Assembly (NCBI GenBank): GCA_027485675.1
Contig: JAIXQP010000015.1
Coordinates: 58,113 to 122,112, forward strand
Direction: 5' to 3'
From: Terriglobales bacterium
Lineage (GTDB): Bacteria; Acidobacteriota; Terriglobia; Bryobacterales; Bryobacteraceae
DNA: 64,000 nucleotides
How positions within the stretch are numbered: the first letter of the stretch is position 1; each line of letters opens with the position of its first letter. Below the pieces are notes generated by a model. That model searched no databases, was not told where the DNA came from, and saw only the letters and a program-made list of their open reading frames with translations. The position numbers and the translations under genes were made by a program. Shown here piece after piece: positions 35,917 through 44,291 of this stretch.

Positions 35917-36088
35917 CGTCAGATCCGCCAGTAGAAAAGGCCTCGGCTAGCCGCACCGCAACATCGACATCGCCCGGGTCTGCTTCGCCCCTTGCCGTCG
36001 ACCCGAACAGGGATAGGCTTTCCACCCCGGCAGCTCTTAGTTCCGGTGCGCATATCCGCAAGGTGGCGATGACTTGGTCCCGGTCGAT
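35870..36088 (-). pseudogene. N-terminal remnant of an MNT nucleotidyltransferase antitoxin
   Basis: The frame reads IDRDQVIATLRICAPELRAA, then GVESLSLFGSTARGEADPGD and VDVAVRLAEAF. The nucleotidyltransferase site GSTARGE-x-DVDVAV is intact. The normal start Met appears as ATC (36086-36088), an amber codon follows DFYQLDQ, and the C-terminal domain is replaced by the membrane-protein remnant. So the gene lacks a start, has a nonsense codon and is truncated. It is the counterpart of the C-terminal remnant at 34093-34255, but the shared overlap shows they come from two copies rather than one split gene. Confidence 0.7.
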
Positions 36089-36156
36089 GACTTCAGCCTG
36101 TCCATACCGGTTCGTCCGATCAATCGCCGCTTCGCGGGGTGCGTTTCGGGGGAAAG

Positions 36157-36588
36157 TCAGTTGGGGAGCCGCCTTCGGAGGAGAATGTACACCTGGCGAC
36201 CGAGTTGAATCAGTATCCAGTAAATCGGATAGGTGCAAGCGAACCCGAGGGATACGCAATAGACGGCGAAGGCGGAATCGGACAGGCAGGTTCCACGGTG
36301 GTTTGTATCCAAGCAACTGGATACCAGGTGCAGCGCGATCCCGCCGAGCGGGGCCGGCGAGTGGCCGAAGGCGAAAGGGCCGGTGAGAGTGAGGACGACG
36401 GCCGCGAAGTGGGTCCGTTGGGGGGCGAAGAATCCGGCGGCGACGGCCGTGAGGCCGACCGCGGCCAGCCAGGAAGTGGAGGCAGGGACATAGGCTGAAG
36501 CGACGGTGAAGAGAGAGGCGTTGGCCAGCCCGGCAAGGAGTGCGCCCCATGCCGTCGGGGGCTGAGAGTCGTGCCTTGCTGTTCTCAT
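36157..36588 (-). CDS. Small multi-pass membrane protein, paralogue copy 2
   Basis: A 143-residue protein with an ATG start (MRTARHDSQPPTAWGALLAG). About four hydrophobic stretches: LLAGLANASLFTVASAYV, WLAAVGLTAVAAGFF, FAAVVLTLTGPFAFGHSPAP and AVYCVSLGFACTYPIYWILI, ending with a basic tail (LLRRRLPN). It is the best-preserved of three homologous copies within 3.5 kb. The family is not recognised. It lies 68 bp upstream of the MNT remnant on the same strand, so the order membrane protein-MNT-(HEPN)-membrane protein repeats across the region. Confidence 0.6.
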   Translation of the reverse strand: MRTARHDSQPPTAWGALLAGLANASLFTVASAYVPASTSWLAAVGLTAVAAGFFAPQRTHFAAVVLTLTGPFAFGHSPAPLGGIALHLVSSCLDTNHRGTCLSDSAFAVYCVSLGFACTYPIYWILIQLGRQVYILLRRRLPN

Positions 36589-37268
36589 GGTCCGTGCACT
36601 TCGATAGACGACGAGACACGGCAAAAAGCCGGGGCGACTCACTTAACCAGGCCTGCCGCCGCTCGAGGAGTGGAACGGTGAGGCTGGCCGAATGGCGACC
36701 GGATTGTGGAGGGATCGACGCGGCCATTGGCGGTGGGGGGCGCCATGGTGATCTTGCTCAGGTTACCGCCCGACTGGCAACTGTTGGAACGCGAGGGCCA
36801 CTCCCGAATCCGAACGATTCAGCGGCGCCCGGTCGACGATCCGGGTGAGACACCGGAATTAGCGTGCGCGCGACTCATGGCCTGGCCAGTTTGTGACCTT
36901 CGATGCGTCAATTGCCAAGCGCGAGAGGCGAGGGTCGGCGGTTAGATAACAGAGGATGGCGTGGCAGTGGCGGAGGCCGACGGATTCGAAGTCTTCGTAA
37001 ACGCTGATCAGGTTCTCCGCTAGCAACAGAACTTGTGCGGCCGACGGATTGCACCCGTCATCCTCGAGCAGGGCCAAGTGGTTTCGTGGAAACGGACATT
37101 CCCTTCCCCTTTCCCAAGCGACTCCGCGAGAGCCGACCCTAACCCGCGGCGCGTTGCCGGAGAGAGATGTCTCCCCTCTCTTTACCGCAGATGAGCTGTT
37201 CCAATCGAGAAACGGTTCGGCAACGGCCACAACGCGGGAGGCGTTGTCCCTTTCTGGCATGTGGCACC
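36589..37268. other. Gene-poor stretch in the accessory region
   Basis: No convincing gene in 680 bp. A minus-strand open frame (36859-37320) gives LLLAENLISVYEDFESVGLR and PRLSRLAIDASKV, which could be the tail of a lost protein, but it has no good start and no recognisable family. No repeats, tRNA or IS ends noticed. Confidence 0.5.
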
Positions 37269-37544
37269 ATGGTCGCAGGTCTTGAGGTTCTCCAGGTGTA
37301 CGCGCTCCGGATTCTGACACTCACGGCATCGTTCTTTACCGTTTCGCTCGCCTTTTTCACCATTGCCGAATTGCCAGCCAAGACGGCGAGCGGCGTCGGC
37401 GTCTTGGCCTCGACCGGAGTCTATTGGCTGTTCGACCGATTCGAGGAACGGGCTAGGGCCAAGCGCAAAGCAGAATCCACAGACCTCGGCCAAGCGCTGA
37501 AGGACATCCGCCGAGCCGGCCCGGACCCTAAGCGACCGGACTGA
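37269..37544 (+). CDS. Possible small membrane protein, unknown function
   Basis: A 91-residue frame with two hydrophobic helices (ALRILTLTASFFTVSLAFFT and ASGVGVLASTGVYWLF) followed by a charged tail (RFEERARAKRKAESTDLGQA). An opposing frame on the minus strand is also long but lacks such structure, so I prefer this strand. No clear ribosome site and no recognised family. Confidence 0.4.
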   Translation: MVAGLEVLQVYALRILTLTASFFTVSLAFFTIAELPAKTASGVGVLASTGVYWLFDRFEERARAKRKAESTDLGQALKDIRRAGPDPKRPD

Positions 37545-37623
37545 GGCGGTCCCTCGGCTCACATCGGCTTCGCCCTGACACGACAGCCGCACGAATTCCG
37601 CGTATATTAGTGAGTCCGCTACC

Positions 37624-38967
37624 GTGCCTTCTCCGAAACCTGTCTCGACCGCCGGAACCTGTGGCTGCACCGGGGTGCATCCGGCCTCCTCCCCCTTACC
37701 CGTCTACGCCGCAACCAGCGAAGCGAGCGGGAAAACCAAAAACACCATCCGCGAAGAGTTGGTCGCCATCGGCTGCTGGAAACTCGGCGACTCCGGGTTT
37801 CGCTTCGGCTCGTCCTTCGTCTCCCCCGATACCAAACCCGACTTTACCGCCCTCGTCGAACTGGCCACCCAGTTTCCTGGCGCCCGCCTCTCCGTCTTCG
37901 GCCACGCCGACCCCGTGGGCGACGACACCTTCAATAAATCGCTCTCCGGAAACCGCGCCCGGTCCGTCTACGCTATCCTCGTTCGCGATGTCGCCGCCTG
38001 GGAGTCGCTCTACCTCTCCGGCGGCTCCCAAGGGTGGGGCCAAAGCTGCATCGACGACATGCTCGGCGCCCTGGGCTTCAGCAGCGTCACCGCGTTCCAA
38101 ACCCACGCCAACCTGACCGCGGACGGGGTGGCCGGGCCCATGACGCGGGCGAAACTCTTTCCCGCCTATATGGACTTCCTCTGTCCCCGGGTCTGGAGCA
38201 AAGGGGAGTTTCTGGGCGGGGGCCTGAGCGCGAACGGCAAAGGCGACTACCAGGGATGCGGCGAATTCAATCCCTACCTGGTTTTCTCCCAGGCCGAGGA
38301 GCAGGAGTTCCTATCGAACGCAACCGAACGCAACGCGCAGAACGCCGTCAACCGGCGGGTGGTGATCTTCCTGTTCCGGCCGGGTATGACGGTGGGCGCG
38401 ACGCGCTGGCCCTGCCCAGCGGCAGCCGAAGGTACAGCGGGATGCCTGAAGCGCTTCTGGTCCGACGGCGCGGCGCGGCGCGCGCCCCAAGCCACGCGGA
38501 GGGAATATGGCGAGACACAGAATACGTTCGCCTGCCGCTTCTATGACCGGCTCGCCTCGCAGTCCCCTTGCGAAGGCGTCGAACCGAAGTTCATCGAACT
38601 GGTGATTCCCCTGGAGGCCGATCTCGATGGCGACCCCGAGCACCCCGATTGCGTCCGGCTGACGGAGCAGTCTGGCCTTTACTCAGCGGAGTTGACGGAG
38701 GGCAGCCCGGATGTGGTTCCCGACGGAGAGAACCCGCTGAACTATTACTACTTCCACCAGGTGCCGCCGGGACTGTACAACGTCGAGGTGAAGGTGAAGA
38801 ACCACTGGAGCAAGGTCATCATCGGCCTGCAGGTCTCGCTGCAGGGCGCTTCGTTCCGCGGCCATAGCTTTGAAGCCGAAACCAAAGGCGAGCAGATGGG
38901 CACGCCCGCCTACTATCCCGCCGACCAGATTGCCCATACCGTGGCCCCCGACGTGGGCTGCTGCTGA
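37624..38967 (+). CDS. OmpA-like and peptidoglycan-binding domain protein
   Basis: A 447-residue protein beginning at a GTG with no strong ribosome site, so the start is tentative. Residues about 55-125 are an OmpA-C-like peptidoglycan-binding fold, with FGHADPVGDDTFNKSLSGNR containing D96 and R111 in the usual positions. Residues about 143-182 look like a peptidoglycan-binding (PG_binding_1-type) helix bundle (VTAFQTHANLTADGVAGPMT). A second OmpA-like half (NAVNRRVVIFLF) follows near 245, and the C-terminus (about 320-447) is a beta-rich domain. No signal peptide is visible, odd for a wall-binding protein. It is 10 bp upstream of the M15-like gene, evidently one operon. Confidence 0.65.
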   Translation: MPSPKPVSTAGTCGCTGVHPASSPLPVYAATSEASGKTKNTIREELVAIGCWKLGDSGFRFGSSFVSPDTKPDFTALVELATQFPGARLSVFGHADPVGDDTFNKSLSGNRARSVYAILVRDVAAWESLYLSGGSQGWGQSCIDDMLGALGFSSVTAFQTHANLTADGVAGPMTRAKLFPAYMDFLCPRVWSKGEFLGGGLSANGKGDYQGCGEFNPYLVFSQAEEQEFLSNATERNAQNAVNRRVVIFLFRPGMTVGATRWPCPAAAEGTAGCLKRFWSDGAARRAPQATRREYGETQNTFACRFYDRLASQSPCEGVEPKFIELVIPLEADLDGDPEHPDCVRLTEQSGLYSAELTEGSPDVVPDGENPLNYYYFHQVPPGLYNVEVKVKNHWSKVIIGLQVSLQGASFRGHSFEAETKGEQMGTPAYYPADQIAHTVAPDVGCC

Positions 38968-38977
38968 GGAGCCACCG

Positions 38978-41236
38978 ATGGCCGTTCCCCCTGCTCTGCC
39001 CATTGAGATCAAACCGATTGTCCGGGTCCGCGTCCGCTGCGCGGAGACCATGCCGGACCCTTGGCTGCGCCGGCTTTACGTAGTGTGGGCGGCACCCTCG
39101 TCGGTCTGCGATTCCTCGGAGGCGTCGCTCGAATTCGGGCCGGACGTCGTCTTTGCGGTGGCGCAAACAGACGAGAAGGGCTACGTCTGCCCGTTGCGAA
39201 ACACGCTGGACCCGGCGCCGGAGGCGACGCTTCCGCTGTTTCCCAGCCTGGACTACTACTTCTTCTTTGTCCGCCACCCGGACTCCTCTTTGGCCGAGCA
39301 ACTGTGCCTGGATATGAATACAGATCCCTACACGACGATTGGACGCGTGGGGCAGCCGCAGTTCCTGCAAGCGGTGCTGACCGAGACCGGCAAGGATAAG
39401 GCGAAGCGGCCGATTCTGGAAGGGGTGATTTCGATTGCGACGGATCCCAAGAAGTTCGTGCAACTGGGTAGCCCGCGGTACGGGGGCTGGGCTCTGTTCC
39501 GGAACATGCCGGGCACGGGGTCGAACCAGAAAGATACAGATATTCAATGCAAGGTGCTGTACGACCAGGTGCGCCGTTTGCAGTTCCACTTGGGGGCCTT
39601 GCGGTACATTGTGGGCAACCAGTGGCACCCGTACTCGCCGGAGCCGTTCCTCTCCGATGCCGCGCGGAAGAAGGCGAAGCTGAAGCTTTCGCCGCTGCTG
39701 TATCCAAACGAGGGCGTGTTCGAACACGTGACGTGGAATGCGGTGCTGCGCTTTCAACGGGACGCGCGGGCCGGCCTAGCGACGGAGTTGGACCGGCGCG
39801 TGGCTCGGACGCCAACGATTGACCCGGCCACGTTCGATCCGCTGCCGGCAGCGGAGGACCGGCAGTTGGAGATGGACGAATCAACACACTACCGCTCCGA
39901 TTTGGGAACGAGCGGCGGGGCGGCGGCTCCGTTCGAAATTCCGGCGACGGTGGACACGTTGGTGGAGTCGACGACGGCGGAAGCGATCCATGATTGGTTG
40001 CGGCTGGGGCTGCGGAATCCGGGCAAGATTCTGGTGAGCCGGGGCACGTACGACTCCTGGATGCAGGAGGACGTCTACGACACGATCGAGCGCCTGGACG
40101 CGGAGTTGCGGCGATTGGGCGTGGGCTACCCGTTAACGTTTAACAACGCGCTGCGCGATGTGCGGATGAGCGTGGTGGATCCGGGACCGGGGCAGATTGT
40201 GACTTCGATTCACAAGAGCGGCTTTGCGTTCGACATGATTATGGTGGATTTCGTGGATCCGAGCCGCACCGCGCCGTACCACTATGTCCGGAACCCGGGG
40301 GCGGGCCGCGCGATCTGGACGGTTTACGCCGAAGCCAAGGTGGCCGACATTCCGGCGACGCCGCCGGAGTATGCGACGTACGAAGACACGATCATTCCCT
40401 GGGAATACGACCCGTCGTCCCCGGAGGGGGGCGCTCCGGGCGCGCCGCTGGCGAAGGCCGGGATCAAGTTTCTGAACTTCACGTCGGTTTGCGATCACTT
40501 TCAGGTGAAGGACATTGGCGCGCACAGCAGCGGCTGGCAGGGATCGGCGATTCAGAAGTTCACGCTGAACAGCGGGGCGCAGTTTCAGGAGTTTCTCGCG
40601 CACTTCGGGCGGCAGTATCCGGTTCCGGCGAAGAAGGCGGCTTCGTATGCCATGGAGGTGAACGGGAAGCGCTTTCTGCTGTCCGATTGCGCGGACTTGT
40701 ACACGTTTCTAAGCTTCTGGCAGACGGCGGGAAAGGCATTTCAGCCCACGCCGCAGTTTACCTTCGACCCTTCGACGAAGGAGGGGGAGCAGGTGGTGCG
40801 GTCGTTGCGCGGGGATGCGTTTCGGGGCGCGCAGGTGAGCTTATCGGTGGCTGGATTCTGGGCGGGCGGCAAGGGGGCGAGCGGCTTCCCGAAGGCGGAC
40901 GCCGATCCGAAGCCGGCGACTTCGACGGGCAGCCTGACGCTGAGTGCGGAGGTGGAGTTTCCGCCCAAGTTCGCCTGCACCATTTCTCCGATCACCGGGC
41001 CGGCGCAGATCTCGCACGGCGCCGAGATTGAGTTCGTCACCTTGGGCCATCCGGCACACATGGAATGGTGGCACTTCCAATATGAGCCGGGGTTTGCGGG
41101 GCAGAACTGGGGGGAGATTCTGGACATGATCGGATGGACCCCGGAGGGGCTGTTGGGCGAAGACGGCGGCAAGCCGATTTTCGGGCTTTACGGTTTGGGG
41201 TACACGAGCAAGCATCTCGGCACGGAGGTATCGTAA
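38978..41236 (+). CDS. Large protein with an M15-type zinc D,D-peptidase signature
   Basis: A 752-residue protein with a GAGGAG ribosome site overlapping the upstream stop. The zinc signature of M15 (VanX/VanY/D-Ala-D-Ala carboxypeptidase) enzymes is present: SIHKSGFAFD gives H412 and D419, and EWWHFQYEPG gives catalytic E696 and zinc ligand H699. Normally these are some 50-70 residues apart; here about 275 residues intervene. A peptidoglycan-binding-like helix (GVFEHVTWNAVLRFQRDAR) lies near 245-262. The N-terminal 130 residues look like a beta-sandwich. No signal peptide. Its partner binds peptidoglycan, so a cell-wall-cleaving pair is likely; activity is inference. Confidence 0.6.
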   Translation: MAVPPALPIEIKPIVRVRVRCAETMPDPWLRRLYVVWAAPSSVCDSSEASLEFGPDVVFAVAQTDEKGYVCPLRNTLDPAPEATLPLFPSLDYYFFFVRHPDSSLAEQLCLDMNTDPYTTIGRVGQPQFLQAVLTETGKDKAKRPILEGVISIATDPKKFVQLGSPRYGGWALFRNMPGTGSNQKDTDIQCKVLYDQVRRLQFHLGALRYIVGNQWHPYSPEPFLSDAARKKAKLKLSPLLYPNEGVFEHVTWNAVLRFQRDARAGLATELDRRVARTPTIDPATFDPLPAAEDRQLEMDESTHYRSDLGTSGGAAAPFEIPATVDTLVESTTAEAIHDWLRLGLRNPGKILVSRGTYDSWMQEDVYDTIERLDAELRRLGVGYPLTFNNALRDVRMSVVDPGPGQIVTSIHKSGFAFDMIMVDFVDPSRTAPYHYVRNPGAGRAIWTVYAEAKVADIPATPPEYATYEDTIIPWEYDPSSPEGGAPGAPLAKAGIKFLNFTSVCDHFQVKDIGAHSSGWQGSAIQKFTLNSGAQFQEFLAHFGRQYPVPAKKAASYAMEVNGKRFLLSDCADLYTFLSFWQTAGKAFQPTPQFTFDPSTKEGEQVVRSLRGDAFRGAQVSLSVAGFWAGGKGASGFPKADADPKPATSTGSLTLSAEVEFPPKFACTISPITGPAQISHGAEIEFVTLGHPAHMEWWHFQYEPGFAGQNWGEILDMIGWTPEGLLGEDGGKPIFGLYGLGYTSKHLGTEVS

Positions 41237-41245
41237 GCCGGCAGC

Positions 41246-41891
41246 CTACTTTTTGCGACGACGGAGGAGCAGGGCCGCGATGCCGCCGGCCGAGAAGGGA
41301 TTCGTGCTTGTTCCATCGCTGGTCACTGTGGGGCCCTGGAGTTTCGAAACAGGTCCGGGCCCGCCCAGGCCTACGGGTTGGACGGTGTACGTGATCGGGG
41401 CGGCCTGAAGGAAGGAGCCGCAGAGGGCAACCAGAAGCGTGCGCTGCTGCTCCTGTTGATCCGGCGAGAAGCTTGGTCAGATATGAGGCAAGCTGCTTCT
41501 GGGGCGGAGACGAAGAGGGCGGGCGGCGAGGGGCGCCCCCGGCAGAACGTCGGCGACGGTAGACCGCCAAGGCGGTCAAGCCACCGGCGATGTCGCCAAT
41601 AGAGAGGCCCATAGAGAGATCGTTATCGTCGACCACCAGCCACATGTCCGCTGTCGTGAAGCTCGTTCATCAGCCCGCCGGAGGATAGAGTTCTGCCATT
41701 GACTCGAAGATGAGCTCCGGCGTCAAAGAGGTCGTTGCCGGCGTCGGCGACGCAAAAGCCGGTTCTGTTCAGCCGGCAGTTATTGCCGACCAATTCCCTG
41801 CCGTTAACGTTCCGACGCGTGGCTGGATTAATGGGGCAGCCCAAACCGAGGCCGCCGCGAGAACGCTAGAGAGCAGACGGACGCGATGCAC
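41246..41891 (-). pseudogene. Frameshifted secreted-protein gene with a short anchor-like tail
   Basis: Reading minus, a signal peptide starts at a GTG (VHRVRLLSSVLAAASVWAAP) but its frame stops after about 40 codons. Other frames continue the protein: CRLNRTGFCVADAGNDLFDA and GGLMNELHDSGHVAGG (a pattern of the 'NDSGxVVG' extracellular repeat proteins), and finally FSAGGIAALLLRRRKK ending in a stop. The last part is a hydrophobic stretch plus Arg/Lys as in sorting tails, though no PEP motif is seen. Several frameshifts make this a relic. No other gene is seen between 41237 and 42009. Confidence 0.5.
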
Positions 41892-42009
41892 GATGGATCC
41901 CGATAGGCCCAATGAGGCGAGCGAGCCAGCGATGCCTGTAAGCTCTTTTCTTTCGAATCCGCGGAGGGAGCCGTGACGCAGGGGCAGGGGGGCTGCTATT
42001 GTCGCTCGT

Positions 42010-42648
42010 ATGGCGGTGAACGATGCGGTGCTGATCAGCGAGTTCCTGAAGGGGTTGGATCTGGTGGGGACCTTCGTGTTTGCGATCAGCGGGGCGGTTG
42101 CGGGGGTGCGGCACCGGATCGACCTGTTTGGGGTGCTGGTGTTGTCGTTTGTGGCGGCGACGGCGGGCGGGATTGTGCGGGATGTTTTGATTGGCGCGAC
42201 GCCGCCGGCGGCGATTCAGGATTGGCGGTACCTGACACTTTCGTTGGCGGCGGGGTTCGTCACGTTTTACTGGTATCCGCTGGTGGCGAAGGTGAAGAGC
42301 CCGATTCAGGTGTTTGACGCTTTGGGATTGGGCCTGTTCGCGGTGGCGGGCGCGGGGAAGGCGCTGGCGTTTCAGTTGGGGCCGGGGGCGGCGGTGCTGA
42401 TGGGGATGCTGACCGGGATCGGCGGAGGGATTGCACGGGACGTGCTGGTTTCCGAGGTGCCGGTGGTATTTACGGCGGAGTTGTACGCCGTGGCGGCGCT
42501 GGCGGGGGCGGCGGTGCTGGTGGTGGGGGATCGCTTTTTTGATAGTCCGACGCCGGCGGCGGCGGTGGGCGGGGTGGTTTGTGTGGCGCTGCGGCTGATG
42601 GCGATCCGGAAGGGGTGGAGGCTGCCGGTGGCGCAGCAGCCGGAGTGA
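42010..42648 (+). CDS. TRIC/UPF0126 family membrane channel protein
   Basis: A 212-residue integral membrane protein with about seven helices and the two-fold internal repeat of the UPF0126/TRIC cation channel family: GTFVFAISGAVAGVRHRIDL with GGIVRDVLIG in the first half, and GLGLFAVAGAGKAL with GIGGGIARDVLV in the second. The repeated GGxxRDxL motifs are the family mark. Probably a small monovalent cation channel of the inner membrane. It is monocistronic, convergent with the Fic gene. Confidence 0.88.
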   Translation: MAVNDAVLISEFLKGLDLVGTFVFAISGAVAGVRHRIDLFGVLVLSFVAATAGGIVRDVLIGATPPAAIQDWRYLTLSLAAGFVTFYWYPLVAKVKSPIQVFDALGLGLFAVAGAGKALAFQLGPGAAVLMGMLTGIGGGIARDVLVSEVPVVFTAELYAVAALAGAAVLVVGDRFFDSPTPAAAVGGVVCVALRLMAIRKGWRLPVAQQPE

Positions 42649-42663
42649 GGCAGGAGGATCGGG

Positions 42664-43758
42664 TTAGGGGGTTCCGGAGAGGTCGAGGAACAGGCGCACA
42701 AGGGCTGTGTTGACGTAGTAGTTGGAGCGTCCCGAACGCTGCTTGGTGACGAAGCCGTGGGTGGCGAGGCGGTCGAGATACTTGGCGGCGGTCTGGCGTG
42801 TTACCGCGAGATCCTTTTCGACGAATTCGATCCGGGTGTATGGGTGACGGAACAGGTTGTTCAACAGATCCTGGGAGTAGATTGCTGGTAAGTCCGCCCG
42901 CAAGCGCTTCTTGACGCTAGCCATCTGGGAACGGACTCCTTCTACGAGAACGAGGGTTGTTTGAGCCGTTTCCGCGACGGCGGCGAGTATGTAGAGAACC
43001 CAAGCTTCCCAATCGCCACTCGTGCGCACGCCTTGGAGCAGCCGGTAGTACTCCGCCTTCGTCCGGCTAATGTGGCGAGAGAGGTACAGGACGGGAATCT
43101 CCAACAGGCCGGAACGGGTGAGGTAGAGGACATTGAGGATGCGCCCGATACGACCGTTGCCGTCCGGGAAGGGATGGATGCTTTCAAACTGGTGATGGAT
43201 GAGCGCCATTCTGATCAGAGGATCGAGCGGGGACAACTCGTCAATGTTGATGAACCGCTCCAAGGCAGCCATCGCCGCTTCGATTTCGCGGCCGTCCTGA
43301 GGTGGGATATAGACGACCTCCCCGGTCAAGTCGTTCTTGAGGGTAGTGCCCGGTGTGACCCGAAAGCGAGAGTCTCTCCGCTTTAAGAGCTGGAACATCG
43401 CGATCAAGGTCCGGTTGGTGATCAACCCTCCGGAATTGCGTAGTTGCTCATAACCCAGTTTCAGGGCGGCGCGCTACAAGGCGACCTCTTTCGCCGCGGC
43501 CGATTCCGGTTCATCGAACAGCAAATCGGCCTGGAACAGTTCGTCCTGCGTCGTCACGATACTCTCGATTTCAGAACTGGCCTTGGCTTCCTGCAAGGCG
43601 AGCGTGTCGATCAAGATTCCCTGATTGGGAATCGTGGCGGCCCGTCCTTTCAATTCCGCCAGAGCTCGGTTCGCGTTGGCTAATGCCTTCCAGACAGCGA
43701 CGGTCTCCAGGTCTACCGGGGGAGGGAGATCGGGAATGGGATAGCTTGGCTTTAACAT
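42664..43758 (-). pseudogene. Fic-family AMP transferase gene interrupted by one in-frame amber codon
   Basis: One frame spans 364 codons plus a terminal stop. It is broken only by TAG at codon 95 (43474-43476). Codons 1-94 hold the inhibitory helix of class II Fic proteins (SSEIESIVTTQDEL, with E65 of the S/TxxxE motif). Codons 96 onward hold the Fic core with HPFPDGNGR (H195) and a C-terminal winged helix (VTRQTAAKYLDRLATHGFVT). Fic enzymes transfer AMP to target proteins. The stop separates inhibitor from enzyme. It may be a recent mutation, a sequencing error or a read-through codon; a TTG at 43425 could restart the catalytic part. Confidence 0.8.
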
Positions 43759-43815
43759 GTCCGCACGACATGTTACTTTTATCCGTTTTTTTTAACACGT
43801 TCCGCGCAACGTGTA
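43753..43815 (-). promoter_or_regulatory. Pair of related palindromes at the Fic start (candidate operators)
   Basis: TAACATGTC-CGCAC-GACATGTTA (43753-43775) is a perfect 9-bp inverted repeat covering the Fic start codon. TAACACGTT-CCGCGC-AACGTGTA (43793-43815) is a related one with a 7-bp perfect core. Their centres are 40 bp apart, four helical turns, as expected for cooperative binding by a repressor. The Fic C-terminal winged helix is the obvious candidate binder. Confidence 0.65.
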
Positions 43816-43857
43816 CAAGAATCGCGATTTTTTTAACCCATCTCCTAAAATGGGAAG

Positions 43858-44247
43858 ATGGCCGATGGTCCTCCGGTGGATTGGTTCTGGGGAAGATGCG
43901 CGCTGGGGATCATCGCTCTCGGTCTGCTTTCGCGGAGCGTGGTGACCGGGGTTTTGGTGCTGGACAAATACGCGGGCGACGCGCTCTACGCAGCGATGGT
44001 GTATGCCTGGTTGCGGATGGTCTGTACGGCGCGATGGGCGACCGGCGGGGCGGTGGCGGTGATGCTGGCACTCGAACTCTTCCAACTGACCGGGATTCCG
44101 GCGCAGATGCTCGGCAGTGAGAACTGGGCGACGCGGATGGGTGCGCGTCTGCTGGGGGTGCAGTTCGGTTACTTGGATCTGTTGGCGTATGGCGTGGGGA
44201 TTGGACTTATCCATGCGCTGGCGAGGCGCGCGGGGAGCCGACGATAG
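43858..44247 (+). CDS. DUF2809-like membrane protein
   Basis: A 129-residue protein with about four hydrophobic helices (CALGIIALGLLSRSVVTGVL, DALYAAMVYAWLRMVCTA, GGAVAVMLALELFQLTGIP, LDLLAYGVGIGLIHALA). The 'IALGLLSR', 'GDALYA' and 'ELFQ' features match the small DUF2809 integral membrane family, function unknown. Its start is 42 bp beyond the Fic palindromes, which could also affect this promoter. Confidence 0.7.
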   Translation: MADGPPVDWFWGRCALGIIALGLLSRSVVTGVLVLDKYAGDALYAAMVYAWLRMVCTARWATGGAVAVMLALELFQLTGIPAQMLGSENWATRMGARLLGVQFGYLDLLAYGVGIGLIHALARRAGSRR

Positions 44248-44291
44248 CGGCCGGAGACGCCGCGCGCGAATTTTCATAGAGTAGTGGGGTT

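Noticed and set aside
32612..37600. Possible prophage or insertion sequence in the accessory block
   Set aside because: No transposase, integrase, terminal inverted repeats or phage structural genes seen; only toxin-antitoxin remnants and direct repeats.
37182..37670. 162-codon minus-strand frame opposite the small membrane protein
   Set aside because: No transmembrane helices, signal or family; the plus-strand frame has helix-like hydrophobic segments instead.
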